IMG/VR virus record: IMGVR_UViG_3300032435_000029
Span: 1-40,329 of that record
Origin: a virus
Length of the DNA: 40,329 bases
Reading direction: 5' to 3' (one strand)
Made by a program: the position numbers and the translations under genes. The notes beneath the pieces were generated by a model. It ran no database searches and was not told the origin of the DNA. It saw only the letters and a list, made by a program, of their open reading frames with translations. Below are positions 7,424 through 15,493 of this stretch, piece by piece (position 1 is the stretch's first letter; each line of letters begins with the position of its first letter).

Positions 7424-7982
7424 CCATTACGTTAGAATATTTCCAGGCGTTTGGTAATTCAAACGCATCATTATGTATAACAAAACTAACTTTTGGATAG
7501 CATTTAAACACCATTCCAATTTGATGTATCCAATACCTAGGATCAACTGCTCGTTTGTTTGCATCGTCGTAGTTGCTAGTGCCCTTGTACACGTTGTTTA
7601 CAGTTTGCGTAGGGCTGTACAAGTCAAAGCCTATTAAACGCACTGTAGGGCCCTTACACAGCTTCGCAGCCAGCAATACAGCGTAAGGTCCGCTGCCCCA
7701 TTGAAAGGGCTCGTCCCATCTTTCGGTTCCGTTATAGGGAAGTTTTGGAACAGCTCGAATCCGTTTAAATTGGTTGTAATGACCTACCCAATCTTCTCTA
7801 GTGTATACTAGTGCATAATCGTTTATACCATTGTCAATTGCTTCGTTAACCATTCTACGATCAACACTCACTAAATGATCCACAGCATAGTCGCGATAGA
7901 TTGCATTGCATCCTATTTTGGTGCCACTTAAATCATCAATGTTTATGGAGGTGCGACTTTCGCCATTGCCGAATACATACAT
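7401..7982 (-). CDS. Conserved phage protein with GNGxSR N-terminus, possible sialyltransferase/DUF115-like
   Basis: 193 residues beginning MYVFGNGESRTSIN, then IGCNAIYRDY, HLVSVDRRMV, FQWGSGPYAVLLAAKL and VRLIGFDLYS. The G-N-G-x-S-R loop and the pattern of a cysteine/asparagine strand followed by I-G-F-D-L are seen in GT29/DUF115-like nucleotide-binding proteins; this is an analogy from motif layout, not a firm assignment. No Shine-Dalgarno; a weak late-type box ends 5 nt before the ATG. Sits between virion genes and the glycosyltransferase operon. Confidence 0.6.
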   Translation of the reverse strand: MYVFGNGESRTSINIDDLSGTKIGCNAIYRDYAVDHLVSVDRRMVNEAIDNGINDYALVYTREDWVGHYNQFKRIRAVPKLPYNGTERWDEPFQWGSGPYAVLLAAKLCKGPTVRLIGFDLYSPTQTVNNVYKGTSNYDDANKRAVDPRYWIHQIGMVFKCYPKVSFVIHNDAFELPNAWKYSNVMVDKISSL

Positions 7983-7987
7983 ATATA

Positions 7988-7995
7988 TATTTACT
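7988..7995 (-). promoter_or_regulatory. Late-like box AGTAAATA 5 nt before an ATG
   Basis: Box-to-ATG spacing of 5 nt matches the other leaderless late candidates, but two positions deviate from TATAAATA. Confidence 0.25.
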
Positions 7996-8455
7996 TTACT
8001 ATAAGCAATATGTTATCGTAGGATTGGATTTTTTCTTGTTTAAAAACTATGTAAGTGCAAACAAACTCGCCTGTTATGCTCACACGATACATCCCCGGAA
8101 TTATCTCTTTAGGCTTTACTAAGCTCCAGCTGTTGGGTATTGCATCACCCGGGGTCGTATTGTATATATACTGTTTTGAAAAGCGATCTAAAATTATAGC
8201 ACGATTATCTTCACTGTATGCAGTTCCGTAGACTCTAGTACTTGCACAGTCGTGTCGTTTTGATCCTATCATAGCAAACTCAATATCTTTATCACCTGTA
8301 ACAGGATTATTAATAATTTGAATTTGTACGTCTTGATATACAAAAGAATTCTTAAAACTCATATAGGCAACTCCTAATACAATTAGTGTTACCATACTAA
8401 AGCCACTGATGATGTTAGTGGCTGCTTTTATTAATGCGTAGTTGTTAAGATTCAT
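7991..8455 (-). CDS. Membrane-anchored protein with extracytoplasmic domain
   Basis: 154 residues. One membrane helix at about 14-34 (IISGFSMVTLIVLGVAYMSF), then a beta-rich domain ending in a short KQEKIQSYDNILLIVK tail. Cysteines near 69 and 134 could form a disulphide outside the cytoplasm. It starts inside the end of the two-helix membrane gene (11-nt overlap), so the two are translated together and may form a complex. Confidence 0.6.
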   Translation of the reverse strand: MNLNNYALIKAATNIISGFSMVTLIVLGVAYMSFKNSFVYQDVQIQIINNPVTGDKDIEFAMIGSKRHDCASTRVYGTAYSEDNRAIILDRFSKQYIYNTTPGDAIPNSWSLVKPKEIIPGMYRVSITGEFVCTYIVFKQEKIQSYDNILLIVK

Positions 8456-8756
8456 CTCTAATGCTTTTCACTTCTTGGGTAATAGCTTTTACTTCTTGAT
8501 TAACTTCTTGTAGATTTTTACTTGCTCTATTTAGTGTGGTTATCAAGTACTTGATAGTGAAGATTGCCCACCACCACCATACTACAGCAGTTATTGCAAA
8601 TCCAACCAACCCTACGTAGAATGCAGTTTCAAAATCAATAATATCAAATATTATTAGTATTATACTACTCAGCAGGAATGCTGTGGGAGTTAACCGTGCG
8701 TATAAGTCCCAGCGTTCTACCTGTTCAGTAATAATTTGATTCTTTTTATCGTCCAT
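8445..8756 (-). CDS. Two-helix membrane protein with C-terminal coiled coil
   Basis: 103 residues: two membrane helices (about 22-42, LTPTAFLLSSIILIIFDII; and 47-70, VGLVGFAITAVVWWWWAIF) followed by a coiled coil (LNRASKNLQEVNQEVKAITQ onward). No Shine-Dalgarno, but a perfect late box ends 4 nt before the ATG. Could be a virion, lysis or envelope-remodelling component. Function unknown. Confidence 0.65.
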   Translation of the reverse strand: MDDKKNQIITEQVERWDLYARLTPTAFLLSSIILIIFDIIDFETAFYVGLVGFAITAVVWWWWAIFTIKYLITTLNRASKNLQEVNQEVKAITQEVKSIRDES

Positions 8757-8760
8757 AAAG

Positions 8761-8768
8761 TATTTATA
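8761..8768 (-). promoter_or_regulatory. Late box TATAAATA 4 nt before an ATG
   Basis: Perfect T4 late box; the expected start of transcription falls at about the ATG (8756), so the transcript would be leaderless. Confidence 0.55.
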
Positions 8769-8801
8769 GACGCTACACTGTGTGTAATAATGTGCTTTTA
8801 A

Positions 8802-9908
8802 TTAAGCACTTATTTGGCCGAAGGGCTTCCATTCGCCTGGGGTACCTTCTCTAATACAAATCCATCCTACGTATCCTGTTGGTTTTGGACTACTATTCCA
8901 AACAACATCACCCAATGCGTATGAACCTGAAGTTGGTGTGCTTGTACCTACTTCAAATTTCTTACCCTGCATGCGTATTGGTCCAGCAGTAGTAATGTCG
9001 GCGTCACTTGCAAAGTTTTTAACACCTACACCAATCTTACCATTAAACACTGCTTTAGATGCAAATATAACATCGCCACTTGGTTCAATACTAATGCGTT
9101 TGGTATCGTCAGTAACAATGTCTAATCCACTAGTAGTCCAAGTACCAATTTTAAATCGGTAGTCATCAGTTGCATCAATTAAAAATTCGTGGTCTAAACT
9201 AGCAATACTAAATGCACCATTTGGGCTACTGATTCCTAATCCTAAACGCATACTATCAGCATCATAGAAGATATGTTCGTCGATGGTGACTGCGCCAGCA
9301 ACACGTAACGAATCTAATGTACCTACACGTTGTAGATTACTGTTAACAATTCCTAACCCAATACTGTCTTCGCTTATTACAGTTTGATTAGCAATACGAT
9401 ATTCCTTACCTTTAGAAACATCAATTGTTTCACTACTAAACAATCTGTCCGGACTGCCTTGCATAGTTAACTGTCTAGTATTTCCAGCACCTGTCCAAAT
9501 TAATCCTTTGCTATAGATGTTACCACCTTCTGCTTTGAATTCTAAAGGACCTGTTCTTTCGTTTCTTACATCAGCACTAATCTCATCTACGTGTAATTTA
9601 GTTGCAGTAATTTCACCCTTAACAGTTAAACTACCTTCAATGGTTAGTGGGTTAACAATAGTGTTAACACGCAATACTGTAACAGTAACGCCATCGTTAC
9701 CAACAAGTAACGTTGGTGCAGTTGCAGTATCTTTAATACCAGTACTTGCAAAATTAGTAATTGTTCCACCGTTAATCTTATTACCTGATAATTGTCTATC
9801 AAGTATTTCAGGCTTTGGTGCAGGCTGTTTAGATATTGCTTCTACCGCTGCACTTACGGCAGCAAAGCCATTTCTCATTTCTATTAGTTTATTTTCCATA
9901 TCGCTCAT
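8802..9908 (-). CDS. Fibre-like virion structural protein
   Basis: 368 residues. Short N-terminal helix, then repeated beta-rich segments (LSGNKINGGTITNFASTGI, NTIVNPLTIEGSLTVKGEIT, LTMQGSPDRLFS) typical of phage fibre shafts, with a C-terminal tip module WICIREGTPGEWKPFGQISA that I recognise from marine phage fibre and structural proteins. Preceded by a GATAAATA late box. Likely tail-fibre or neck/whisker component; exact position unknown. Confidence 0.75.
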   Translation of the reverse strand: MSDMENKLIEMRNGFAAVSAAVEAISKQPAPKPEILDRQLSGNKINGGTITNFASTGIKDTATAPTLLVGNDGVTVTVLRVNTIVNPLTIEGSLTVKGEITATKLHVDEISADVRNERTGPLEFKAEGGNIYSKGLIWTGAGNTRQLTMQGSPDRLFSSETIDVSKGKEYRIANQTVISEDSIGLGIVNSNLQRVGTLDSLRVAGAVTIDEHIFYDADSMRLGLGISSPNGAFSIASLDHEFLIDATDDYRFKIGTWTTSGLDIVTDDTKRISIEPSGDVIFASKAVFNGKIGVGVKNFASDADITTAGPIRMQGKKFEVGTSTPTSGSYALGDVVWNSSPKPTGYVGWICIREGTPGEWKPFGQISA

Positions 9909-9932
9909 TGTGATAAATCCCTGCTGTTACAG

Positions 9933-9940
9933 TATTTATC
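9933..9940 (-). promoter_or_regulatory. Late box GATAAATA before the fibre-like gene
   Basis: GATAAATACT, 24 nt upstream of ATG 9908, with a leader containing a weak AGGGA. Confidence 0.45.
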
Positions 9941-9955
9941 ACAATGAGTTATAGA

Positions 9956-11257
9956 TTATGATACTTTAAGCAAGATAGTATCGATGTTAATACGTCCATT
10001 CATCCTAGTATCTACTGCACTAATGTTATCAAGGAATGTACGCAACGCTACTTTGCCAGCTGCCTTGAACGCTTTAAGTTGTTCATCTGGCTTGCGCAAT
10101 GTCTTTTGAATACTAAGTTCTTCGTTAAACCCTGTAATAGTAGTGCCTTTAACCTGCAAGCCACTGGTACCGCGTCCCATTCCAGTTGGATCAATGTTAG
10201 TTGCAACATACTTGCCCAGCTTGCGAGTCTTAACATTAAATGTCCAAAGTTCGTTTGCTCCTACAACGTCTGTAGGATTAACACTTGCAAGTTTATACTT
10301 GTCGTCCAACTTCAAAAACTTCAGCTTACTAACAAGTTTATCAGCACTCTTAGGTTTGGCAATACGCGGAGCACGAGTTGCTTTGGCTGCATCAATGATA
10401 TACTCAAGTGCTTGCATTAAATTTTCAATAGCACTAGTATACTTTGCAATATCTGATTTCTTAAGATGTGCGTAGCCTTCTTTAAGCTGTGCCCACATGT
10501 CTGTTTCTAGCTCATCCATCTTTTTCAACTGGCCAGCTGTGGGCATACGATCCAGTTCTTCAAAATCTAACAGTTCTTTTTCAAAGAATGTTTTCATCTT
10601 ACGAGCATGTGCTTGCGTAGTACCAGCTTTGCTAAAATGTGTTTTAAAGTTAAACCCTGTTGGATCAAAGCCTGGTTTGTTTGTAATAAAGCCTTCTAAC
10701 CATTCTTCAATTGGCTCAGCAGTTGCTCGCGCTTGGTCTGTAATACGCTCTTGGATAGTGGGAACATATACTTTAGAACTTGCTTTTTCGTCTAGCTTTG
10801 CTTTAGCAACTTCTTTAGCACCGCCTACGATTGTTTTTTCTAGCACTCTTTTAATATACTCACTTACAGGCGTCATTTGGCCTATTGTGCCTGCCAAACT
10901 ATCCCAGTGTACAGCATGCTTTGGATTAAGATCCATCATTCCAGTGCGCAACAATTTACACAAGATAGCAGTATTAACACTAATGCTGTCTGCACCTTTA
11001 GCTGCACGAGCACATTTAATCTGTTCAGCAGTGTAATCGTTTTCTTTCATCCACGCCCAGCAATCAGGTTCTAAATCAGCGGACTTATAGTTGTCATAGT
11101 AAAACGATTTAGAATGACGCTGGAAAACATGATAATCATACCCGCTCCAATTTTCGCAACCTTCCCAGCTTGGACCCGTGACTTTTGCACCACGTCTAAC
11201 TACTGGTGCCGAACGGGCCTTTTTCTTTGGAATTTTAATACCAACGCTTTTTGCCAT
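9956..11257 (-). CDS. Large conserved phage protein of unknown function
   Basis: 433 residues from ATG 11257 (MAKSVGIKIPKKKARSAPVV). The frame runs 45 codons further up, but AGGAG precedes 11257 and the promoter at 11288-11316 would begin transcription below the longer start. Basic N-terminus, aromatic region WSGYDYHVFQRHSKSFYYD, a long helical middle (residues about 190-350) and a C-terminal domain with a conserved-looking WTFNVKTRKLGKYVATN block. It resembles a large hypothetical protein common in marine T4-like phages. Its strong consensus promoter suggests early synthesis. Confidence 0.65.
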   Translation of the reverse strand: MAKSVGIKIPKKKARSAPVVRRGAKVTGPSWEGCENWSGYDYHVFQRHSKSFYYDNYKSADLEPDCWAWMKENDYTAEQIKCARAAKGADSISVNTAILCKLLRTGMMDLNPKHAVHWDSLAGTIGQMTPVSEYIKRVLEKTIVGGAKEVAKAKLDEKASSKVYVPTIQERITDQARATAEPIEEWLEGFITNKPGFDPTGFNFKTHFSKAGTTQAHARKMKTFFEKELLDFEELDRMPTAGQLKKMDELETDMWAQLKEGYAHLKKSDIAKYTSAIENLMQALEYIIDAAKATRAPRIAKPKSADKLVSKLKFLKLDDKYKLASVNPTDVVGANELWTFNVKTRKLGKYVATNIDPTGMGRGTSGLQVKGTTITGFNEELSIQKTLRKPDEQLKAFKAAGKVALRTFLDNISAVDTRMNGRINIDTILLKVS

Positions 11258-11287
11258 GCTAACTCTCCTATTGCTGTTTATGTTACT

Positions 11288-11316
11288 ATTATATAGCCGA
11301 GAGGCTACAATGTCAA
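11288..11316 (-). promoter_or_regulatory. Consensus sigma70 promoter
   Basis: TTGACA, 17-bp spacer, TATAAT, with a GAGGCTA/TAGCCGA inverted repeat inside the spacer. Drives the 433-residue gene at 9956-11257. Confidence 0.8.
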
Positions 11317-11573
11317 CTCTTTTTAAGAGCCCAGAACGTGGCTTGTTTGCCACTAAGATATCCTGTGATAACCACACGGTATCCGGATACATTGTGATCG
11401 AGCATTGTGTGATAAGTTATTTCTGTGGCTTTTTCCATACAGAATTTACCCGCAGGAGTCTGTTGCCATTTGCAGTTGTAGTAGCTAGTTTCAATATCAT
11501 CTATATCACCCATAGTAAATTCGTGTAGCTTATATTTTTCTCTAACTTCGCCGTTGACTAGTTTATATTTCAT
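11313..11573 (-). CDS. LRWS-array member 8 (diverged C-terminus)
   Basis: 86 residues from ATG 11573, which overlaps the stop of member 7 as ATGA; an ATG 9 nt upstream is the alternative. Last gene of the array: its end reads GKQATFWALKKS instead of LRWS, and nothing downstream needs a ribosome site there, which fits the idea that the motif's codons serve the next gene. Contains CKWQQTPAGKFCMEKATEIT and a YRVVITGYLSGKQ strand pair. Function unknown. Confidence 0.6.
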   Translation of the reverse strand: MKYKLVNGEVREKYKLHEFTMGDIDDIETSYYNCKWQQTPAGKFCMEKATEITYHTMLDHNVSGYRVVITGYLSGKQATFWALKKS

Positions 11574-11749
11574 GAGCTCCATCTTAGAGTGTACAACATG
11601 TGATCTTTTTCGTGTTCGAAGCGAATTTCAAATATAGGTTTAGGAAACCATCTTGAGTGACTCATAGGTCCAAAAGTCTGTACGCACCATGCAACACGTT
11701 CGTCCCATTGTTGCTGTGACATGCCACCACACTTGCCTTTATACTTCAT
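11570..11749 (-). CDS. LRWS-array member 7
   Basis: 59 residues from ATG 11749 (MKYKGKCGG), which overlaps the previous stop as ATGA. Ends EKDHMLYTLRWSS. Clearly paralogous to member 4: both have W-x-x-R-x-A-W-C-x-x-x-F-G in the middle, then a F-E-x-R-F strand before the C-terminal motif. The codons of RWSS (AGATGGAGC) hold the Shine-Dalgarno of member 8. Confidence 0.65.
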   Translation of the reverse strand: MKYKGKCGGMSQQQWDERVAWCVQTFGPMSHSRWFPKPIFEIRFEHEKDHMLYTLRWSS

Positions 11750-11985
11750 GAACTCCACCTCAACAGGAACCATACATAATCCTGTTCATACACAAAACAA
11801 AATCTATACTGATCAAAATGATCTCTCCCAGCCCAGAATACACACCAGATGCCGGCTCTATTGCCCACCGCCTGCCACCGTGTGTCAAATTGTTCCTCGC
11901 ACCACTTCATAGCATCTTGGTGCTGATCCTTGTGAATCAACACTTCGTAGTTGAACTGACTGTGAGTAGGGACCTTGATTATCAT
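11746..11985 (-). CDS. LRWS-array member 6
   Basis: 79 residues from ATG 11985 (MIIKVPTHSQ), overlapping the stop of the 33-residue member 5 as ATGA. Contains DAMKWCEEQF and RAGIWCVFWAGRDHF, then CFVYEQDYVWFLLRWSS. The W-C-x-x-x-F and final D-x-x-x-F-x-L-R-W-S signatures place it in the array family. Confidence 0.65.
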   Translation of the reverse strand: MIIKVPTHSQFNYEVLIHKDQHQDAMKWCEEQFDTRWQAVGNRAGIWCVFWAGRDHFDQYRFCFVYEQDYVWFLLRWSS

Positions 11986-12083
11986 GTCCCGCTCCATCGT
12001 AGAGTAAACCAAGTGGCATCTCTATCTTCACTGAAGAAATAATCAATCTGAACCGGATAGTTGCTGCGTTCTATAACTTTCAT
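11982..12083 (-). CDS. LRWS-array member 5, 33 residues (minimal member)
   Basis: A very short gene found by following the ATGA chain: ATG 12083 overlaps the stop of member 4, and its own TGA overlaps ATG of member 6. The product keeps only the C-terminal module: IDYFFSEDRDATWFTLRWSG. Both 4-nt overlaps and the perfect family motif argue that it is real. It defines the minimal conserved unit of the family. Confidence 0.6.
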   Translation of the reverse strand: MKVIERSNYPVQIDYFFSEDRDATWFTLRWSGT

Positions 12084-12259
12084 GCCCACCTCAATAGATA
12101 AAATGCCAAATCTTGTTCGTTGGTAAATCTAAACTCGTAACAATGCTTGGGCATCCATAGGTCATGCGACTCAGATCCAAATGTGCTTCTGCACCAGGCA
12201 AGGCGTTGTTCCCAATCGCGGCTCATAGGGCTTGCCGACACCTTGGCTCGAAATTTCAT
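12080..12259 (-). CDS. LRWS-array member 4
   Basis: 59 residues from ATG 12259 (MKFRAKVSASPM). Contains DWEQRLAWCRSTFGSESHDLW and ends RFTNEQDLAFYLLRWA. Obvious paralog of member 7. AGGTGG within LRW codons precedes the next ATG. Confidence 0.65.
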   Translation of the reverse strand: MKFRAKVSASPMSRDWEQRLAWCRSTFGSESHDLWMPKHCYEFRFTNEQDLAFYLLRWA

Positions 12260-12465
12260 GACCACCTCAGGGCAAACAAGGTAGCATCTTTGCCTTCTTT
12301 AAAATAAAAGTTGGTGCTGTTATAATAATAGACAGCATTCCACTGATCCTTAAATGACCCTAAGTGTTTGCCTAACCATATCTCAACATTGTCAATTTTA
12401 ATTCCTGTGTCATCTACATCAAGATTCACACAGTGCGGCCACAGTTCTTTTTTCAGTATTCTCAC
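12256..12465 (-). CDS. LRWS-array member 3 (GTG start)
   Basis: 69 residues. By array logic the start is GTG 12465, overlapping the previous stop as GTGA; another GTG 12 nt upstream is possible. Ends NFYFKEGKDATLFALRWS. The N-terminal part (WPHCVNLDVDD, VEIWLGKHLG) differs from other members, so only the C-terminal module is shared. Confidence 0.6.
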   Translation of the reverse strand: MRILKKELWPHCVNLDVDDTGIKIDNVEIWLGKHLGSFKDQWNAVYYYNSTNFYFKEGKDATLFALRWS

Positions 12466-12737
12466 GATCCACTCCACCTCAATGCAAACAGAGTAAATAG
12501 TTTCTTATCCACTATCTTATAGTGATATAATTCTCCGCCTCCTGGTGTAAGCCAGGCAGGGTCGTTGTCGTCTTCTGGAAATTCACAATGGTCTAAATCT
12601 TTTAGGCCGTAAGTTTTCTTAATAATTTTAGCAAAATCTTCTAGATCAAAATCACTACCCGCATGTACTCCTAGCCCATCGAGAGAGTGATGTTTGGTTA
12701 CTTTGGCATATAATTCGCTAGGCATTTTATACAGCAT
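12462..12737 (-). CDS. LRWS-array member 2
   Basis: 91 residues from ATG 12737, where GGAG in the previous gene's RWS codons is spaced 5 nt from the ATG. Acidic middle (FDLEDFAKIIKKTYGLKDLD) and C-terminal YHYKIVDKKLFTLFALRWSGS. Confidence 0.65.
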   Translation of the reverse strand: MLYKMPSELYAKVTKHHSLDGLGVHAGSDFDLEDFAKIIKKTYGLKDLDHCEFPEDDNDPAWLTPGGGELYHYKIVDKKLFTLFALRWSGS

Positions 12738-12984
12738 GTCCACTCCATCGTAGAGCAAACAGAGTAGCCAGCTTGGGATCTTTCACAGTGATTGTGGGAA
12801 TGTAATCACCAGCAGTGGGCTGTTCATCATGAACCTGTTTATCATAGGGCACAAACCTACGCTCATAGTACCACGCACACTCATCAAAGCCAACTCCGTT
12901 AGCATTATCCACACCTGAGCCTACATGCTCCTTTAACCATTCTGTACACCCATCAGGCACGCCTTGAGGAAATTCCAGCTTCAT
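12727..12984 (-). CDS. LRWS-array member 1
   Basis: 85 residues. First gene of the array, 2 nt after the exonuclease stop, with the GGAG inside the exonuclease's final GVEE codons as its Shine-Dalgarno. Contains PDGCTEWLKEHVG, FDECAWYYERRFVP and ends DPKLATLFALRWSGHAV. Confidence 0.65.
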   Translation of the reverse strand: MKLEFPQGVPDGCTEWLKEHVGSGVDNANGVGFDECAWYYERRFVPYDKQVHDEQPTAGDYIPTITVKDPKLATLFALRWSGHAV

Positions 12985-12986
12985 GT

Positions 12987-13418
12987 TTATTCTTCAACTC
13001 CGAAATTATTACTCAGATCTTGATCTGCAATAGCTCTTGCATCGTGCAGTGCATTGTGTGGAACTTTGCTGTCTGCACTGCTTAGATCTCTGCGTATCTC
13101 CATAGTAATCAGAGGATAGTTTAAACACATGCCTGGCCCTGTAATCAAAGCATCACAGAAGTGTTTGATATCTTCTGGCCAGTCGGAGATTAAATGTATG
13201 CTGTGATATTGGAATAAGAACTGTTGAAGTTTAGTTTGAAACACGTCTAGTTCGATAGGTTCTTTTTCTAGGAACGGCATAACATGTTCAGCGACCCAAT
13301 CTTTTGGATCAGCACAGTGCAACACTTCGTAGAACTCGTTGCCATCTTCACCAACCAGTGCCATACTGATAAGCTCGCCTTTGAACTCGTTAAATTCTGT
13401 ATCTATATAAATTTTCAT
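12987..13418 (-). CDS. DEDDh-type 3'-5' exonuclease/exoribonuclease
   Basis: 143 residues. Motif I IDTEFNEF (D5, E7), motif II SDWPEDIKHFCD, and motif III HNALHDARAIAD with the His-x4-Asp of the DEDDh class. This short form resembles single-domain bacterial exoribonucleases rather than a polymerase proofreading subunit. Two-metal hydrolysis of RNA or ssDNA from the 3' end is the known family activity; substrate here unknown. It ends in FGVEE, shared with the MNERIKLLAEQ family downstream, where the codons carry GGAG for the next gene. Chained by ATGA to its upstream neighbour in the DNA ligase operon. Confidence 0.82.
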   Translation of the reverse strand: MKIYIDTEFNEFKGELISMALVGEDGNEFYEVLHCADPKDWVAEHVMPFLEKEPIELDVFQTKLQQFLFQYHSIHLISDWPEDIKHFCDALITGPGMCLNYPLITMEIRRDLSSADSKVPHNALHDARAIADQDLSNNFGVEE

Positions 13419-13744
13419 TCTATTATTGCTTTCTGTTTTGGACTATTGTACAGGCAGTTGCCTCGCTCTCGAATCAAATTAACAAGTTGTTGAGGATCAA
13501 CTTTTGCAATTTCTTTAAGTTCAATTTCAGTAATACTGTCAACTGTAGTAAACGACCAAATTTCAGGACTACGCTGAGGATTATATCGAGCTCTCATTGT
13601 CATTGCGTGTAGGTTGACAGGAGCAGGCTTTAACTCTTTGCCCGCAATTGAGTTTAGCAGAGAATTACGTTCCCAACTAGTACAGTCTACAATGCACTCA
13701 AATCCTAGGCAGTCCCAGGATACAATAAATTTACGTTCTTTCAT
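13415..13744 (-). CDS. Conserved small phage protein in ligase operon
   Basis: 109 residues beginning MKERKFIVSWDCLGFECIVD, predicted beta-rich, with PEIWSFTTVDSITE in the middle and a helical C-terminus (DPQQLVNLIRERGNCLYN). ATGA overlap at both ends, so translated with the ligase and exonuclease. Function unknown. Confidence 0.65.
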   Translation of the reverse strand: MKERKFIVSWDCLGFECIVDCTSWERNSLLNSIAGKELKPAPVNLHAMTMRARYNPQRSPEIWSFTTVDSITEIELKEIAKVDPQQLVNLIRERGNCLYNSPKQKAIIE

Positions 13745-14115
13745 CTGTAATGACTATCAACTAATCTTAAAATATTTTGATACTTATCGTATGCAATCTT
13801 TGCCGCGGGGTTTTCATGTCTAATTCGAGTTTCGCGATCATGCTGTTCTACAATATAGACTGCCGCTTTGACTTTAATGTAGTTGCTCGTCCGTGCGTCG
13901 TATAGCCATTTGTCATGTTCTAATAGAGCACGGAAGCGATCCTCTGGCATGTGTACTTCTACACATTTAACTTCGGTGATGGGCATAGTTTCAAATATTT
14001 CAGGATCACTGTCACTGCATACAGCATATGACACTGGTTTAAGTCTGCGATGCATACGACTACTTTCACGCACATAAGCATCGTACTTTTGGCAAAACTT
14101 GTCAACTTCTTTCAT
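13741..14115 (-). CDS. Hypothetical protein in ligase operon
   Basis: 124 residues, charged, with MPEDRFRALLEHDKWLYDA and a C-terminal helix (AAKIAYDKYQNILRLVDSH). ATGA overlap with the ligase gene before it and the 109-residue gene after it. Function unknown. Confidence 0.65.
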   Translation of the reverse strand: MKEVDKFCQKYDAYVRESSRMHRRLKPVSYAVCSDSDPEIFETMPITEVKCVEVHMPEDRFRALLEHDKWLYDARTSNYIKVKAAVYIVEQHDRETRIRHENPAAKIAYDKYQNILRLVDSHYR

Positions 14116-15434
14116 AGTTTTTCGCCAGGTTCAAATCCGCGGAATGTTTTAAAACGCGGAAAACGCAAACTGTAGGTGCCGTCTTGGTTCTGTGTTACAG
14201 CATCTGCCCTAACTTCAACAAGCTGACCAATAAGAGAATCCCGAGTATGCCAAAAAGTGGATCTCTGCTCATCTGAAAAACCACTGCCCACATTAACACG
14301 TATATCCTTGCCGTCATCCTGCCCAGCACATACAAAAGCCCCAAGTCTTCCTTCATTGCGTCCAGTTCCTTCTTCTAAATTGGTAATACTTAATGTTACT
14401 TCAATGAATGGTTTGGCTTTGAGCCAAGCATGACTGCGTTTGCACTCATATCCTGCGTCCACATCTTTGATCATAACACCCTCATATCCTCCGTCTACAG
14501 CCGCTTTATTCAGCTCTACAAAGCGTTGTTCACCTTCTACAGTGTCTAAGTCAACATCTTCCCACTCAAGCGCTTGTACGTGCTGTAAGAACGCCTGGTG
14601 TTTTGCAACCCAATGTACTACAAGTTGACTACGGACGTTCTGTGGCTTATTCCATACACCTTTTTGGAATTCATCTAACGGAACACAGTCAAACAAATGT
14701 AGTACAGCATCGCTTGCTGTTACATTGTCCTTGCGATGTACCTGTTTCATTAGGTCTTGGAAGTTAGCACTCATTACTTCTCCGTCCAAAACCAAATCAT
14801 ATGGCGGTGGATCAAATTTAGCTACAGTTTCAATTTCTTTAATAATGTGTCCAAAGTTATGAAATTCTTTGCCATTGCGACTAAACATATTAATACGCCC
14901 GTCCATACGGACAATAGTAATAACTCGAACACCATCTAGTTTAACTTCAATCTGTTTCTTACCAGTCATCTTCTTTTCGTGATTGGCGCTGTCGTGTGCA
15001 AGTTGGCAAGTGAACACAGGAACTGCATATTGCGGGAAGTCTTTAGCAACCTTGTTTACAGTCTTTTCACTTACACCGCATCGCAAGTCTTTGATAAGGA
15101 TACGACGATAAAAGCCGTTCCACTGTGCTGTGGTAGCAACACTCATTGCAAGTTCAATTGCATCACGAGCAGCATGTCCGGTAAGCTCACGGTTGATCAA
15201 TTGATCGGCAAGTACTTTAAATGTAGGCCAATCAAGCCCCTGTCCTGTAAGTACATCTGAACGTTCTGGAACTGCTTTAACACCGAATGTGATCATAGCA
15301 TCTAGTGCCATACGCACACCTTCAAAGAACTCGTCTAGTCCTTCTTGCATTGCAGATTCAAGAATGCCTTCTTTGTTAAGACGACTAGGATGATCCTCTA
15401 GCGATGAAATAATACTTTGTGGCTGTGTTCGCAT
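14112..15434 (-). CDS. ATP-dependent DNA ligase
   Basis: 440 residues from ATG 15434; an upstream TTG adds 11 residues but lacks a ribosome site. Joins nicks in phage DNA through an enzyme-AMP intermediate. N-terminal DNA-binding helices (about 1-150), active-site lysine in EVKLDGVRV (motif I, about residue 160), FSRNGKEF (motif Ia/II region), DLVLDGEVM (motif III), YEGVMIKD (motif IV), WLKAKPF (motif V), and a C-terminal OB domain ending RFPRFKTFRGFEPG. Length and layout fit T4 gp30-like ligases. First gene of a 12-gene early operon that runs to 11313. Confidence 0.93.
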   Translation of the reverse strand: MRTQPQSIISSLEDHPSRLNKEGILESAMQEGLDEFFEGVRMALDAMITFGVKAVPERSDVLTGQGLDWPTFKVLADQLINRELTGHAARDAIELAMSVATTAQWNGFYRRILIKDLRCGVSEKTVNKVAKDFPQYAVPVFTCQLAHDSANHEKKMTGKKQIEVKLDGVRVITIVRMDGRINMFSRNGKEFHNFGHIIKEIETVAKFDPPPYDLVLDGEVMSANFQDLMKQVHRKDNVTASDAVLHLFDCVPLDEFQKGVWNKPQNVRSQLVVHWVAKHQAFLQHVQALEWEDVDLDTVEGEQRFVELNKAAVDGGYEGVMIKDVDAGYECKRSHAWLKAKPFIEVTLSITNLEEGTGRNEGRLGAFVCAGQDDGKDIRVNVGSGFSDEQRSTFWHTRDSLIGQLVEVRADAVTQNQDGTYSLRFPRFKTFRGFEPGEKL

Positions 15435-15493
15435 AATTGTTCCGGTTCTATTTCTAGTGATTGTCAAAGACTATGTATCCTTGCAATGTATAT

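Noticed and set aside
10079-11036. Long plus-strand frames opposite the 433-residue gene
   Set aside because: Antisense shadows; low-complexity translation and no ribosome sites.
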